Source of the DNA: Pseudarthrobacter naphthalenicus | GTDB lineage: Bacteria > Actinomycetota > Actinomycetes > Actinomycetales > Micrococcaceae | Direction of reading: 5' to 3' | Assembly: GCF_029076445.1 (NCBI RefSeq) | Contig: NZ_JARESG010000002.1 | Coordinates: 1-64,000, forward strand | Length of the DNA: 64,000 nucleotides | In this document: positions 19,464 to 26,781 of the stretch, one piece after another | Numbering within the stretch: the stretch's first letter is position 1 | How the letters are laid out: each line of letters starts with the position of its first letter | Program-made: the position numbers and the translations under genes | Notes under the pieces: model-generated | What the model was told of the DNA's origin: nothing | Database searches by the model: none | What the model saw: only the letters and a program-made list of their open reading frames with translations

Positions 19464-20662
19464 CAGCGTGCACCTTCCTGGGAAGCGGCTTCTGCGGGGT
19501 CACCGAAGGAAGCAAGATAGCGGGCGTAGTGGTCCTGCTGCCGGTCCAGCCATGAGTTGGGTGAGCTGTACACGTGCTTGAAGACGTCCAGGGGTTCCGG
19601 CTCGGGCATGCCGATGCAGCCTGCCCGGAGTTCGCGGGCCACCTGATCCGCTTTTTCCCTGATGTGCTGCTGGAACTGGTCCGTATACAGGCCCTTCCGG
19701 TCCAGGAGGGCTTTGACCCGCTCAATGGGGTCCTTCGCGGCCCAGTCCTCAAGTTCGTTGGCGTCACGGTAGCGGGTGGGATCATCAGCGGTGGTGTGCG
19801 GGCCCATCCGGTAGGTGACCGCCTCGATGAACGTGGGTCCTCCGCCATGCCGGGCCCGGTCCAACGCCACGCGCGTGGCGGCCATGACCGCCAGCACGTC
19901 GTTGCCGTCCACGCGAAGGTTGGGAATGCCGAATCCCGCGGCCCTGCCCGCGAGCTGCACGTGGGACTGCAGCCGCACGGGCTCCGAGATGGCCCAGTGG
20001 TTGTTGGAACAGAAGAAAACCACCGGCACCTGGAAGCTTGCCGCGAAGACCATGGCCTCGTTGACGTCACCTTCACTCGTGGCGCCGTCGCCGAAGTAGG
20101 TCACCGCCACCGAGTCGGCGCCGTCGTTCTGGATGCCCATGGCGTATCCGGTGGCATGCAGTGTCTGCGCGCCGATGATGATTTGGGGGGTGGCCATGTT
20201 GACCGTGTACGGGTCCCAGCCGCTGGAGGCGTTGCCGCGCCATACCCGCAGAATGTCCGTCGGCCCAACGCCGCGGCAGTAGGCCACGCCGTTTTCCCGA
20301 TAGCTGGAGAAAATGAAATCGTCGCTGCGGAGCGCCCTGGCAGATCCTACCTGGGCAGCCTCCTGGCCCAGCAACGGCGGCCACAGGCCCAGCTCCCCCT
20401 GACGCTGGAGCGCCGTGGCTTCCACGTCGATCCGCCGGATAACCGTCAGGTCCTCAAACAGGGAACACAGCTGTTCATCCCCGATGTCTTTGACCCAGGG
20501 ATCGAATTCCGGATGGCTGATCCGCTCCCCCTCCGGGGTGATCAGCTGGATCAGGTTCCTGCCTGATCCGTGATGGTCTTCCGTCCCGCCGGCGGCAACT
20601 CCCACCGTTGTCCCGCCCTGGCCCGTTTCGTCTGTAGACACGTTGGCACGCAACCTTCTCAC
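19463..20662 (-). CDS. bkdA: Branched-chain 2-oxoacid dehydrogenase E1 alpha subunit
   Basis: This thiamin-diphosphate-binding E1 alpha chain (399 residues) decarboxylates the 2-oxoacids of Leu, Ile and Val. The ThDP motif runs from G-D-G-A-T-S-E-G-D to C-S-N-N (about residues 191-221). Further marks are Q-E-A-A-Q-V-G and the phosphorylation-loop-like M-G-P-H-T-T-A-D-D-P-T-R-Y. The start is a GTG; a second GTG seven codons later with AGAAGG upstream is possible. It opens bkdABC and is divergent from an Lrp-type gene, with a symmetrical operator-like sequence between. Confidence 0.94.
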   Translation of the reverse strand: MRRLRANVSTDETGQGGTTVGVAAGGTEDHHGSGRNLIQLITPEGERISHPEFDPWVKDIGDEQLCSLFEDLTVIRRIDVEATALQRQGELGLWPPLLGQEAAQVGSARALRSDDFIFSSYRENGVAYCRGVGPTDILRVWRGNASSGWDPYTVNMATPQIIIGAQTLHATGYAMGIQNDGADSVAVTYFGDGATSEGDVNEAMVFAASFQVPVVFFCSNNHWAISEPVRLQSHVQLAGRAAGFGIPNLRVDGNDVLAVMAATRVALDRARHGGGPTFIEAVTYRMGPHTTADDPTRYRDANELEDWAAKDPIERVKALLDRKGLYTDQFQQHIREKADQVARELRAGCIGMPEPEPLDVFKHVYSSPNSWLDRQQDHYARYLASFGDPAEAASQEGAR

Positions 20663-20732
20663 GTCGTTTGACCGGAGCGTGGAGACTTGTGGTCCCGCCT
20701 GCTGCCGACCGCCCGGGCGCCGTTGCCCCGGA

Positions 20733-20761
20733 TAATTGTGACCCTACTCACAATGTTCAAT
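20733..20761 (-). promoter_or_regulatory. Candidate bkdABC promoter with embedded inverted repeat
   Basis: On the minus strand TTGAAC (20756-20761) and AATTAT (20733-20738) are spaced by 17 bases. A perfect inverted repeat, ATTGTGA-N6-TCACAAT (20736-20755), fills the spacer and enters the -10. It lies between bkdA and the divergent Lrp/AsnC gene and is the obvious binding site for that regulator. Confidence 0.6.
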
Positions 20762-20836
20762 GGGTACAACTGCTGACGCTAATACTGAGCAGAATGCCCT
20801 GTTGGGGCCAGCTTCACCGTGCTAATGTTGCGCATT

Positions 20837-21334
20837 ATGCACCCCTTGGATGGCACCGACACCCGGCTGCTCTCAGCCTTGGCCGGCGACCCGCGGCGCA
20901 CGGTGGTGGCGCTGGCCCAGAAGCTGGGGCTCTCCCGGAACACCGTGCAGGCCCGCATGGCCCAATTGGAGAAAAAACACGCCTTCCTGTCCTTCGAGCG
21001 ACGGATCAACCCGGTATCGCTGGGGTACCCGCTGATGGCCTTCATCTCGGTCCATGTCCAGCAGCAGAAGCTGGGTCAGTTGGCCCACGACCTGGCCGGC
21101 ATCCCGGAGATACTCGAAGGGTATGGCCTGACCGGCTCCGCCGACCTCCTCCTACGGGTGGTTGCCCTGGACGCCGAAGACCTCTTCCGGATCAACGGGA
21201 AGATCCTGGCGTGCGACGGCGTGGACCGCACCGACACTGCCCTGGCCATGGGCGAACTCATTCCCTTCCGCATCCAGCCGCTGCTGGACCGGGGATCCGC
21301 GGACGGGCAGGACAGCCAGGCCCCGAAAACCTGA
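20837..21334 (+). CDS. Lrp/AsnC-family transcriptional regulator (probable BkdR)
   Basis: From the ATG at 20837 the protein has 165 residues, normal for Lrp. The N-terminal HTH is clear (R-R-T-V-V-A-L-A-Q-K-L-G-L-S-R-N-T-V-Q-A-R-M, about 18-40) and the C-terminal RAM domain includes L-T-G-S-A-D-L-L-L-R-V-V. GTG 20819 and ATG 20825 are in frame, but TAATGT 8 bases before 20837 suggests a leaderless start there. It is divergent from bkdABC. In other bacteria BkdR, an Lrp homologue, controls the bkd operon in response to branched-chain amino acids; the same role is inferred. Confidence 0.88.
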   Translation: MHPLDGTDTRLLSALAGDPRRTVVALAQKLGLSRNTVQARMAQLEKKHAFLSFERRINPVSLGYPLMAFISVHVQQQKLGQLAHDLAGIPEILEGYGLTGSADLLLRVVALDAEDLFRINGKILACDGVDRTDTALAMGELIPFRIQPLLDRGSADGQDSQAPKT

Positions 21335-21472
21335 TCCCGGTGGTGTCCCTGAAACGGTCGCCGACGCCCGCGCCGAGGGCAGGGCTATAGGCTGTTCCAA
21401 GGTAGATCCGTGGGTACCGCCCAGCGGCCCCAGCAAAAAGGCAGTGCCACCGCGTTGCCGGAAAGGCTCGAT

Positions 21473-22189
21473 GTGAGCAACCCCCAGGAACCGCACCAGC
21501 CGCCGTCCTGGCCCCAACGTCCGCAGCAGCAACCACTGGCTGGTCAGGCCGCCTCTCCCGGTCAGGGCGAATCCCCTGTTCAGCCCGGCACCCCGGGACC
21601 ATATCCGGCGCCGGGGCAGTACGTTGCGGCAGGGCAGCACGCCGCGGCAGGACAGCAAGGCACCCCCGGCCCGTACGGCTCACCGGGCCCGTACGGCACT
21701 CCCCCGCCACCGCCGGCCGACAGACCGTTCGGGCTGCCCGGTAAGCAGCCCCCTGCACGCGGCCGCCGCCGGCTCTGGACCATCCTGGGTGTGGTGGGCG
21801 GCGTCCTGCTGCTGGTCATTCTCGGTGTGGTGATCCTGGCCAACGTGGTGGCCGGCCCCACCAACCATGCCCGGAGCCTTGCGGACGACTTCACCAAACT
21901 GGTCATCGCCGGCGACACCTCCAAGGCCTATGACGAGTACCTGGATCCTGCGCTGCAGAAGCAGGTGACGAAGGAGGCGTTCATCGCCGGCATCAAAACT
22001 CTCGAAATGGACAACTCCTGCAAGCCCACCTACAACGAGGTGAAGGCCAGCACGGAGAACGGAACCAAGGCAGCTGATGTGGCGGGCCTGATTTCGTGCA
22101 ACGACGGAAAGAACATCGACCTTGTCTACCGCTTCGAAGGTGCTGACGAACTCAAGATGATCAACATCAAGATCAAGCCCAAGGCGTAG
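21473..22189 (+). CDS. Single-pass membrane protein with Pro/Gln-rich cytoplasmic tail
   Basis: I take the GTG at 21473, preceded by GGAAAGG, giving 238 residues. The first 100 residues are Pro/Gln/Gly/Ala-rich (Q-G-T-P-G-P-Y-G-S-P-G-P-Y-G-T) and likely cytoplasmic and disordered. A basic stretch (R-G-R-R-R) leads into one membrane helix (about 103-125). The outer domain of about 110 residues has two cysteines (S-C-K-P-T-Y and I-S-C-N-D-G) that could form a disulfide. The layout resembles actinobacterial DUF4878/LumP-like anchored proteins. Function unknown. Confidence 0.75.
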   Translation: MSNPQEPHQPPSWPQRPQQQPLAGQAASPGQGESPVQPGTPGPYPAPGQYVAAGQHAAAGQQGTPGPYGSPGPYGTPPPPPADRPFGLPGKQPPARGRRRLWTILGVVGGVLLLVILGVVILANVVAGPTNHARSLADDFTKLVIAGDTSKAYDEYLDPALQKQVTKEAFIAGIKTLEMDNSCKPTYNEVKASTENGTKAADVAGLISCNDGKNIDLVYRFEGADELKMINIKIKPKA

Positions 22190-22205
22190 GGCCCAAGGCA
22201 TAGTA

Positions 22206-22241
22206 AAAGGCCCGCGGCCCCCGAAGGGGCTGCGGGCCTTT
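22206..22241. terminator. Bidirectional hairpin terminator
   Basis: AAAGGCCCGCGGCCCC (22206-22221) and GGGGCTGCGGGCCTTT (22226-22241) form a 16-base stem with one wobble and a 4-base loop. A-runs and T-runs at the ends make it usable in both directions. It lies between the converging membrane-protein and symporter genes. Confidence 0.85.
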
Positions 22242-22292
22242 CCACAACGTACGACGGCGGCTTCCGGGCCGCCGTCGTTCGCTTGCCTGCTG

Positions 22293-23909
22293 TTAGTGGT
22301 CCACGGCTTTTTCCGCACCGACTCCGGTGAGGGACCGTACTTCCATTTCGGCCTGCTTGGCCGTGTCTTCGCGCTTCTTGTCCAGCACGGTGCCGAGCCA
22401 GCCGAGGAAGAACGCCAGCGGAATCGAGACAATGCCCGGGTTGCTGAGCGGGAAGATGGCGAAGTGGGCGTCCTTGATCATGGACGTCGCCGAGCCGGAG
22501 ACAACGGGCGAGAAGATGATCAGGATGATGGCCGAGCCCAGGCCGCCGTACATGCTCCACACCGCACCCTGGGTGGTGAACCGCCGCCAGAACAGGGAGT
22601 AGACGATCGTGGGCAGGTTTGCCGAAGCCGCAACGGCGAACGCAAGAGCTACCAGGAAGGCCACATTCTGTCCGTTGGCGAGGATGCCGCCCAGGATGGC
22701 GAGGATGCCGATGACCACAACGGTGCGCCGCGCCACCTTCACTTCGGTGTCGGCGTCGGCCTTCCCCTTGGAGATGACGTTGGCGTAGATGTCGTGGGCG
22801 AAGGATGCGGCCGCCGTAATGGTCAGGCCGGCAACGACGGCGAGGATGGTCGCGAAGGCTACGGCCGAGATGAAGCCGAGCAGGAGCGGGCCGCCGAGGT
22901 GGAAGGCCAGCAGCGGCGCCGCGGAGTTGACCCCGCCCGGAGCGGACTTGATGGTGTCAGCACCCACGAGTGCCGCCGCACCGTAACCCAGGACCAGGGT
23001 GAACAGGTAGAACAGGCCGATCAGCCAGATGGACCAGACCACTGACTTGCGGGCTTCCTTGGCCGTGGGCACCGTGTAGAAGCGCATCAGGACGTGAGGC
23101 AGGGCCGCTGTGCCGAGGACCAGTGCAAGGCCCAGGGACATAAAGTCCAGCTTCGAGGTTTCGGTCTTGCCGTACTGCAGTCCCGGGTTCAGGACGGCCG
23201 GGTTGCCGGAGGTTTCAACCGCTGCGCCGAGGAGGTTTGAGAGGTTGAAGCCGTAAATGGCCAATACCCAGAACGTCATGACCGCGGCACCGGCGATAAG
23301 CAGGATGGCCTTGATGATCTGGACCCAGGTGGTGCCCTTCATGCCGCCGATCAGGACGTACGTGATCATGAGCGCACCGACCACGATGATGATCAGGGAC
23401 TGGCCGCCCCAGTCACTGATGCCCAGCAGCAGCGCGATCAGGCTGCCGGCGCCGGCCATCTGGGCGAGCAGGTAGAAGAAGCAGACGGCCAGGGTGGAAA
23501 TGGCGGCCGCGATGCGGACGGGCCGCTGCTTGAGCCGGAAGGAGAGGACATCGGCCATGGTGAATTTGCCGGTGTTGCGGAGCAGTTCGGCCACCAGCAG
23601 CAAGGCAACCAGCCACGCCACCAGGAAGCCGATGGAGTACATGAAGCCGTCGTAGCCGTTCACGGCGATGGCCCCGGTGATGCCCAGGAAGGAGGCTGCG
23701 GAAAGGTAGTCGCCGGCGATGGCGGTCCCGTTCTGGGAACCCGTGAAGGAGCGGCCGGCCGCGTAGTAGTCCGCGGCTGTTTTGTTGTTCCGGCTGGCCC
23801 GGAGCACGATCACCATGGTGACGGCCACGAAAAGGCCGAAGATGCCCATGTTGAGGAGCGTGGTTTCCTTGAGCTGAGCGACGTCAACTGAGGTGGCGAT
23901 CCCGATCAT
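22293..23909 (-). CDS. Sodium:solute symporter, cation/acetate type (ActP/MctC-like)
   Basis: The 538-residue protein of the SSS family has about 13 membrane helices. Visible marks are A-G-D-Y-L-S-A-A-S-F-L-G-I-T-G (64-78), the D-Y-Y-A-A-G-R segment just before, F-T-M-A-D-V-L-S-F-R, and V-L-M-R-F-Y-T-V-P near residue 273. ActP in E. coli and MctC in Corynebacterium take up acetate, pyruvate or propionate. It follows a DUF485 gene with an ATGA overlap, the usual partner. A second, diverged copy of the pair lies at 26424-28245. The exact substrate cannot be read from sequence. Confidence 0.92.
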   Translation of the reverse strand: MIGIATSVDVAQLKETTLLNMGIFGLFVAVTMVIVLRASRNNKTAADYYAAGRSFTGSQNGTAIAGDYLSAASFLGITGAIAVNGYDGFMYSIGFLVAWLVALLLVAELLRNTGKFTMADVLSFRLKQRPVRIAAAISTLAVCFFYLLAQMAGAGSLIALLLGISDWGGQSLIIIVVGALMITYVLIGGMKGTTWVQIIKAILLIAGAAVMTFWVLAIYGFNLSNLLGAAVETSGNPAVLNPGLQYGKTETSKLDFMSLGLALVLGTAALPHVLMRFYTVPTAKEARKSVVWSIWLIGLFYLFTLVLGYGAAALVGADTIKSAPGGVNSAAPLLAFHLGGPLLLGFISAVAFATILAVVAGLTITAAASFAHDIYANVISKGKADADTEVKVARRTVVVIGILAILGGILANGQNVAFLVALAFAVAASANLPTIVYSLFWRRFTTQGAVWSMYGGLGSAIILIIFSPVVSGSATSMIKDAHFAIFPLSNPGIVSIPLAFFLGWLGTVLDKKREDTAKQAEMEVRSLTGVGAEKAVDH

Positions 23910-24289
23910 TTGTTAACTCCAGTCACGCGGTTGCCGTCTTTATCAAATTCGTGGCCTTCGATTTCGTGGCGGATCTCCGCTGCAATGGGGTCAAGCTTCC
24001 GGTTGGAGTAGCTGACATACCAGCCGGTGATGGCGAACGTCGAGATGAACTGCAGGAGGCCCAGAATCAGGCCGATGTTGATATTTCCCCACACCTTGGT
24101 GGACATGAAACCGACTGCGTAGTCTGCCAACAGAACGTACGCGAAATACCACAGCAGGAAGACTACGGCCATGGGAAATACAAAGCTACGGTGACGTTTG
24201 CGCAGTTCCTGGAACCGCGCCGTCGACTGGACTTCTTCGAAGTCCACGGACGCCGCTGCGTCCGGAGTCCGGGCATCATTACCCATCAT
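23906..24289 (-). CDS. DUF485-family membrane protein, partner of the symporter
   Basis: The 127-residue protein carries the DUF485 signature: F-Q-E-L-R-K-R-H-R-S-F-V-F-P (about 27-40), two membrane helices (V-F-L-L-W-Y-F-A-Y-V-L-L and the second around L-G-L-L-Q-F-I-S-T-F), and the terminal Y-x-x-Y-S-N-R-K-L-D-P-I-A. Such proteins are nearly always co-transcribed with acetate-type symporters and probably act as small accessory subunits. The promoter region faces the divergent histidine kinase gene and holds three AACGG-type repeats. Confidence 0.9.
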   Translation of the reverse strand: MMGNDARTPDAAASVDFEEVQSTARFQELRKRHRSFVFPMAVVFLLWYFAYVLLADYAVGFMSTKVWGNINIGLILGLLQFISTFAITGWYVSYSNRKLDPIAAEIRHEIEGHEFDKDGNRVTGVNK

Positions 24290-24408
24290 TCCTCCTCATT
24301 GAGAGTTTGACTGGTCCACCAGCCAGCCGGTCCTGCGTGCAGGGTGCCGCCAATGTGACTGCAATCACTGTGCCCGCGCCCAGGGCCCCATTCCATAAAG
24401 TTGCCCTG

Positions 24409-24447
24409 AACGGTCGCCCAACGGTCACGATGCTGCGCCTAACGGCA
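24409..24447. promoter_or_regulatory. LytTR-type direct repeats in the divergent promoter
   Basis: AACGGTC (24409-24415), AACGGTC (24420-24426) and AACGGCA (24441-24447) are direct repeats at 11- and 21-base intervals, one and two helical turns. On the minus strand they read GACCGTT, close to published LytTR-domain sites such as the AlgR core ACCGTT. They lie about 120 bases upstream of the DUF485-symporter operon and just before the histidine kinase gene. The adjacent LytTR regulator is the obvious candidate binder. Confidence 0.55.
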
Positions 24448-24467
24448 GCCGACGCTACGCTGGCAGC

Positions 24468-25658
24468 ATGCCGGACTCCCCCCTCCTGACTGCCGCCGCG
24501 GTTGCGGTCATCGCCTTGGCAATCGCCGTCGTCGTTGGGGTGGGAATCAAACTTCTGCGCTCCTTCCGCGAACTGGGCACCGACGCCGAGCAGGCCACCT
24601 ACAAAACCCTGCACGCGGCATCCCGGGCCGGGCAGCACCTGCGCACCGGGCTCAATCCGGCAGGGGCAGCCAAAGCGAGCAAGCAGTTACGCTCCCTGCT
24701 GGGCTGCGATGCGCTGGCCATCACGGACACAGCGGGCGTCCTGGCCTGGGACGGGGCGGCGGAGGAACTGAAACCGCTGCTGATGGGACTGGCCGCCGAT
24801 GTCCTGACCGGTGGGCGCACCACCGTGCTGCAGGCACGGGAACTGGGTGCCGAGCCCGCGTCCGGAGCCCTGGCCGCCGTCATCGCACCGGTGCGCGCCG
24901 GCTCGCGGGTGGTGGGAGCGGTGGCGGCGTTTGCCCCGTCGGCAGGCGCCGGGCTGGTGCGTGCCACCAGCGAAGTGGCCGACTGGGTGGCTGTCCAGGT
25001 GGAACTCGCAGAACTGGATGCATCCCGGACCCTGCTGATGGAAGCCGAAGTCCGCGCCCTGCGGGCCCAGATCAGCCCGCATTTCATCTACAACTCCCTG
25101 AACGCCATCGCTTCCTTCATCAACACGGACCCGGAGCGGGCCCGGGAGCTGGTGGTGGAATTTGCGGACTTCACCAGGTACTCCTTCCGGCGGCACGGTG
25201 ACTTCACCACCCTTGCCGAGGAACTGCGCTGCATTGACAGGTACCTGCTGCTGGAACGGGCCCGGTTCGGGGAGCGGGTGCAGGTCAGCCTGCGCATCGC
25301 ACCCGAGGTGCTGGGCACAGTCATTCCGTTCCTCAGCCTGCAGCCCCTGGTGGAAAACGCTGTGCGGCACGGTCTTGAGGCCAAGGAAGGCGCCGGCCAC
25401 ATCAGCATTACCGCCAACGATTCGGGCGCCTTTGCGGAGGTGACCATTGAGGACGACGGCGTGGGGATGGATCCTGCCGAGCTCCAGTCCATGCTTGCCG
25501 GGCACCGGGACGGGGACCACGTGGGGTTGCGCAACGTGGACGCCCGGCTCCGCCAGGTCTACGGGGACCAGCACGGCCTGGTCATAGAGACCGCACCCGG
25601 CGAGGGGACCCTGATCACCCTGCGGGTACCAAAGTCCCAGCCGGGCCACGACGCCTGA
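24468..25658 (+). CDS. LytS-type sensor histidine kinase
   Basis: The 396-residue kinase has one N-terminal membrane helix (10-30), a GAF-like sensor region (about 45-175) and a LytS-type kinase core. The phospho-acceptor is His205 in Q-I-S-P-H-F-I-Y-N-S-L-N. The ATPase part has L-Q-P-L-V-E-N-A-V-R-H-G and D-D-G-V-G-M, with H-V-G-L-R-N-V near 345. With one membrane span and a GAF-like domain it probably senses a cytoplasmic signal. The ATG lies 6 bases after TACGCT, suggesting a leaderless mRNA. It is followed by its LytTR response regulator and a symporter pair. Confidence 0.92.
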   Translation: MPDSPLLTAAAVAVIALAIAVVVGVGIKLLRSFRELGTDAEQATYKTLHAASRAGQHLRTGLNPAGAAKASKQLRSLLGCDALAITDTAGVLAWDGAAEELKPLLMGLAADVLTGGRTTVLQARELGAEPASGALAAVIAPVRAGSRVVGAVAAFAPSAGAGLVRATSEVADWVAVQVELAELDASRTLLMEAEVRALRAQISPHFIYNSLNAIASFINTDPERARELVVEFADFTRYSFRRHGDFTTLAEELRCIDRYLLLERARFGERVQVSLRIAPEVLGTVIPFLSLQPLVENAVRHGLEAKEGAGHISITANDSGAFAEVTIEDDGVGMDPAELQSMLAGHRDGDHVGLRNVDARLRQVYGDQHGLVIETAPGEGTLITLRVPKSQPGHDA

Positions 25659-25704
25659 ATCCGGGTCCATGATTTTGGCGCCGTCCGGCGGCTAGTCTTG
25701 GTGC

Positions 25705-26427
25705 ATGATTAATGTCCTCGTCGCCGACGACGAGCTACCCGCCGTGGAGGAACTGGCCTACTTGCTGGGCAGGGACGACCGCATCGGCACCATTCACCGC
25801 GCTTCCTCCGGTTCCGAGGCGCTCCGGGCCCTCACCAGCGAATCCGTCGACGCCGTGTTCCTGGACATCCACATGCCCGCAGTGTCCGGTCTCGATGTTG
25901 CCCGTGCCATCGCCCGCAGCGCCAGGAAGCCGGCCGTAGTGTTCGTCACCGCGGACGAAGACTGCGCTCTGGAAGCCTTCGAACTGGCCGCCGTGGACTA
26001 TTTGCTCAAACCCATCCGGGCCGAGCGGCTGGCCCGCTCCGTGAGCAGGATCAGCGAACTGCTGCGTGAGGGCGGGGGCGCCGTGCCTGAAATGATCACG
26101 GTTGACCAGGGCGGCACCACCAGGATGATCCGGCGCGACGACGTCACTTACGTCCAGGCGCAGGGAGACTATGCCCGGCTGCACACCGCGGATGCGAGCT
26201 ACCTGATCCGGGTGCCGCTGGCCGACCTGGAACAGCAATGGGCGGACGCCGGCTTCATCAGGACTCATCGGTCCTACCTGGTGGCCCTGAAGCACGTCTC
26301 GTCCATGAAGCTTGCGGCCGACAGGCCCAGCGTCTCCGTGGCAGGCGCCAGTCTGCCCATCAGCCGCCGCCACCTTCCCACGGTCCGGGAAAAGCTGGAA
26401 GCCACGCGAATCCGGCCGCAGGCATGA
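25705..26427 (+). CDS. LytTR-family response regulator
   Basis: The 240-residue protein has a receiver domain (1-118; phospho-acceptor Asp54 in F-L-D-I-H-M-P, acidic pair D-D at 8-9, Lys in Y-L-L-K-P-I) and a LytTR DNA-binding domain (about 130-235; V-T-Y-V-Q-A-Q-G-D-Y-A-R-L-H and F-I-R-T-H-R-S-Y-L-V). It follows the LytS-type kinase by 46 bases but has its own TAGTCT 6 bases before the ATG, so it may also be transcribed alone. Pairs of this type control pyruvate and carboxylate transporters in other bacteria (BtsSR, YpdAB). Regulation of both symporter pairs here is inference from position. Confidence 0.93.
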   Translation: MINVLVADDELPAVEELAYLLGRDDRIGTIHRASSGSEALRALTSESVDAVFLDIHMPAVSGLDVARAIARSARKPAVVFVTADEDCALEAFELAAVDYLLKPIRAERLARSVSRISELLREGGGAVPEMITVDQGGTTRMIRRDDVTYVQAQGDYARLHTADASYLIRVPLADLEQQWADAGFIRTHRSYLVALKHVSSMKLAADRPSVSVAGASLPISRRHLPTVREKLEATRIRPQA

Positions 26428-26774
26428 CACGGGTCCGCGTTACCGCTCCGCGCGCGGTACCCCGCCCGGCCGGAGAAACACGGGAGGCGGCGGAGGAGTC
26501 CGAGGTGGGACAGGTCTTCGTCCGGTCCCTGATCCGTTCCCAGCTGCGCCTTGCCCTTGTGGTGGCCATCGGCTTCATGCTGATCCTGGGCGCCTTCCCC
26601 GTGTTGCTGGCAGCCGTGCCCGGCCTTGCCGATACCCGGCTGTGGGGGATCCCCTTCGAATGGCTGTTGCTGGGGGCCGGGATCTACCCGGTCATCGGAC
26701 TCAGCGCCTGGCTCTTCATCCGCTCGGCTGCACGGAACGAGGCCAGGTACCGCGACCTGGCCGGGGACAAGTGA
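26424..26774 (+). CDS. DUF485-family membrane protein (second copy)
   Basis: The ATG overlaps the response-regulator stop by 4 bases; 116 residues. Two membrane helices (about 48-70 and 83-103) are framed by F-V-R-S-L-I-R-S-Q-L-R-L-A before and a charged C-terminal end with A-R-N-E-A-R-Y. It is less similar to the DUF485 consensus than the copy at 23906-24289 and lacks the terminal Y-S-N-R motif. I assign it by its place just before a symporter and its two-helix pattern. Confidence 0.75.
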   Translation: MTRVRVTAPRAVPRPAGETREAAEESEVGQVFVRSLIRSQLRLALVVAIGFMLILGAFPVLLAAVPGLADTRLWGIPFEWLLLGAGIYPVIGLSAWLFIRSAARNEARYRDLAGDK

Positions 26775-26781
26775 TCTCCCG

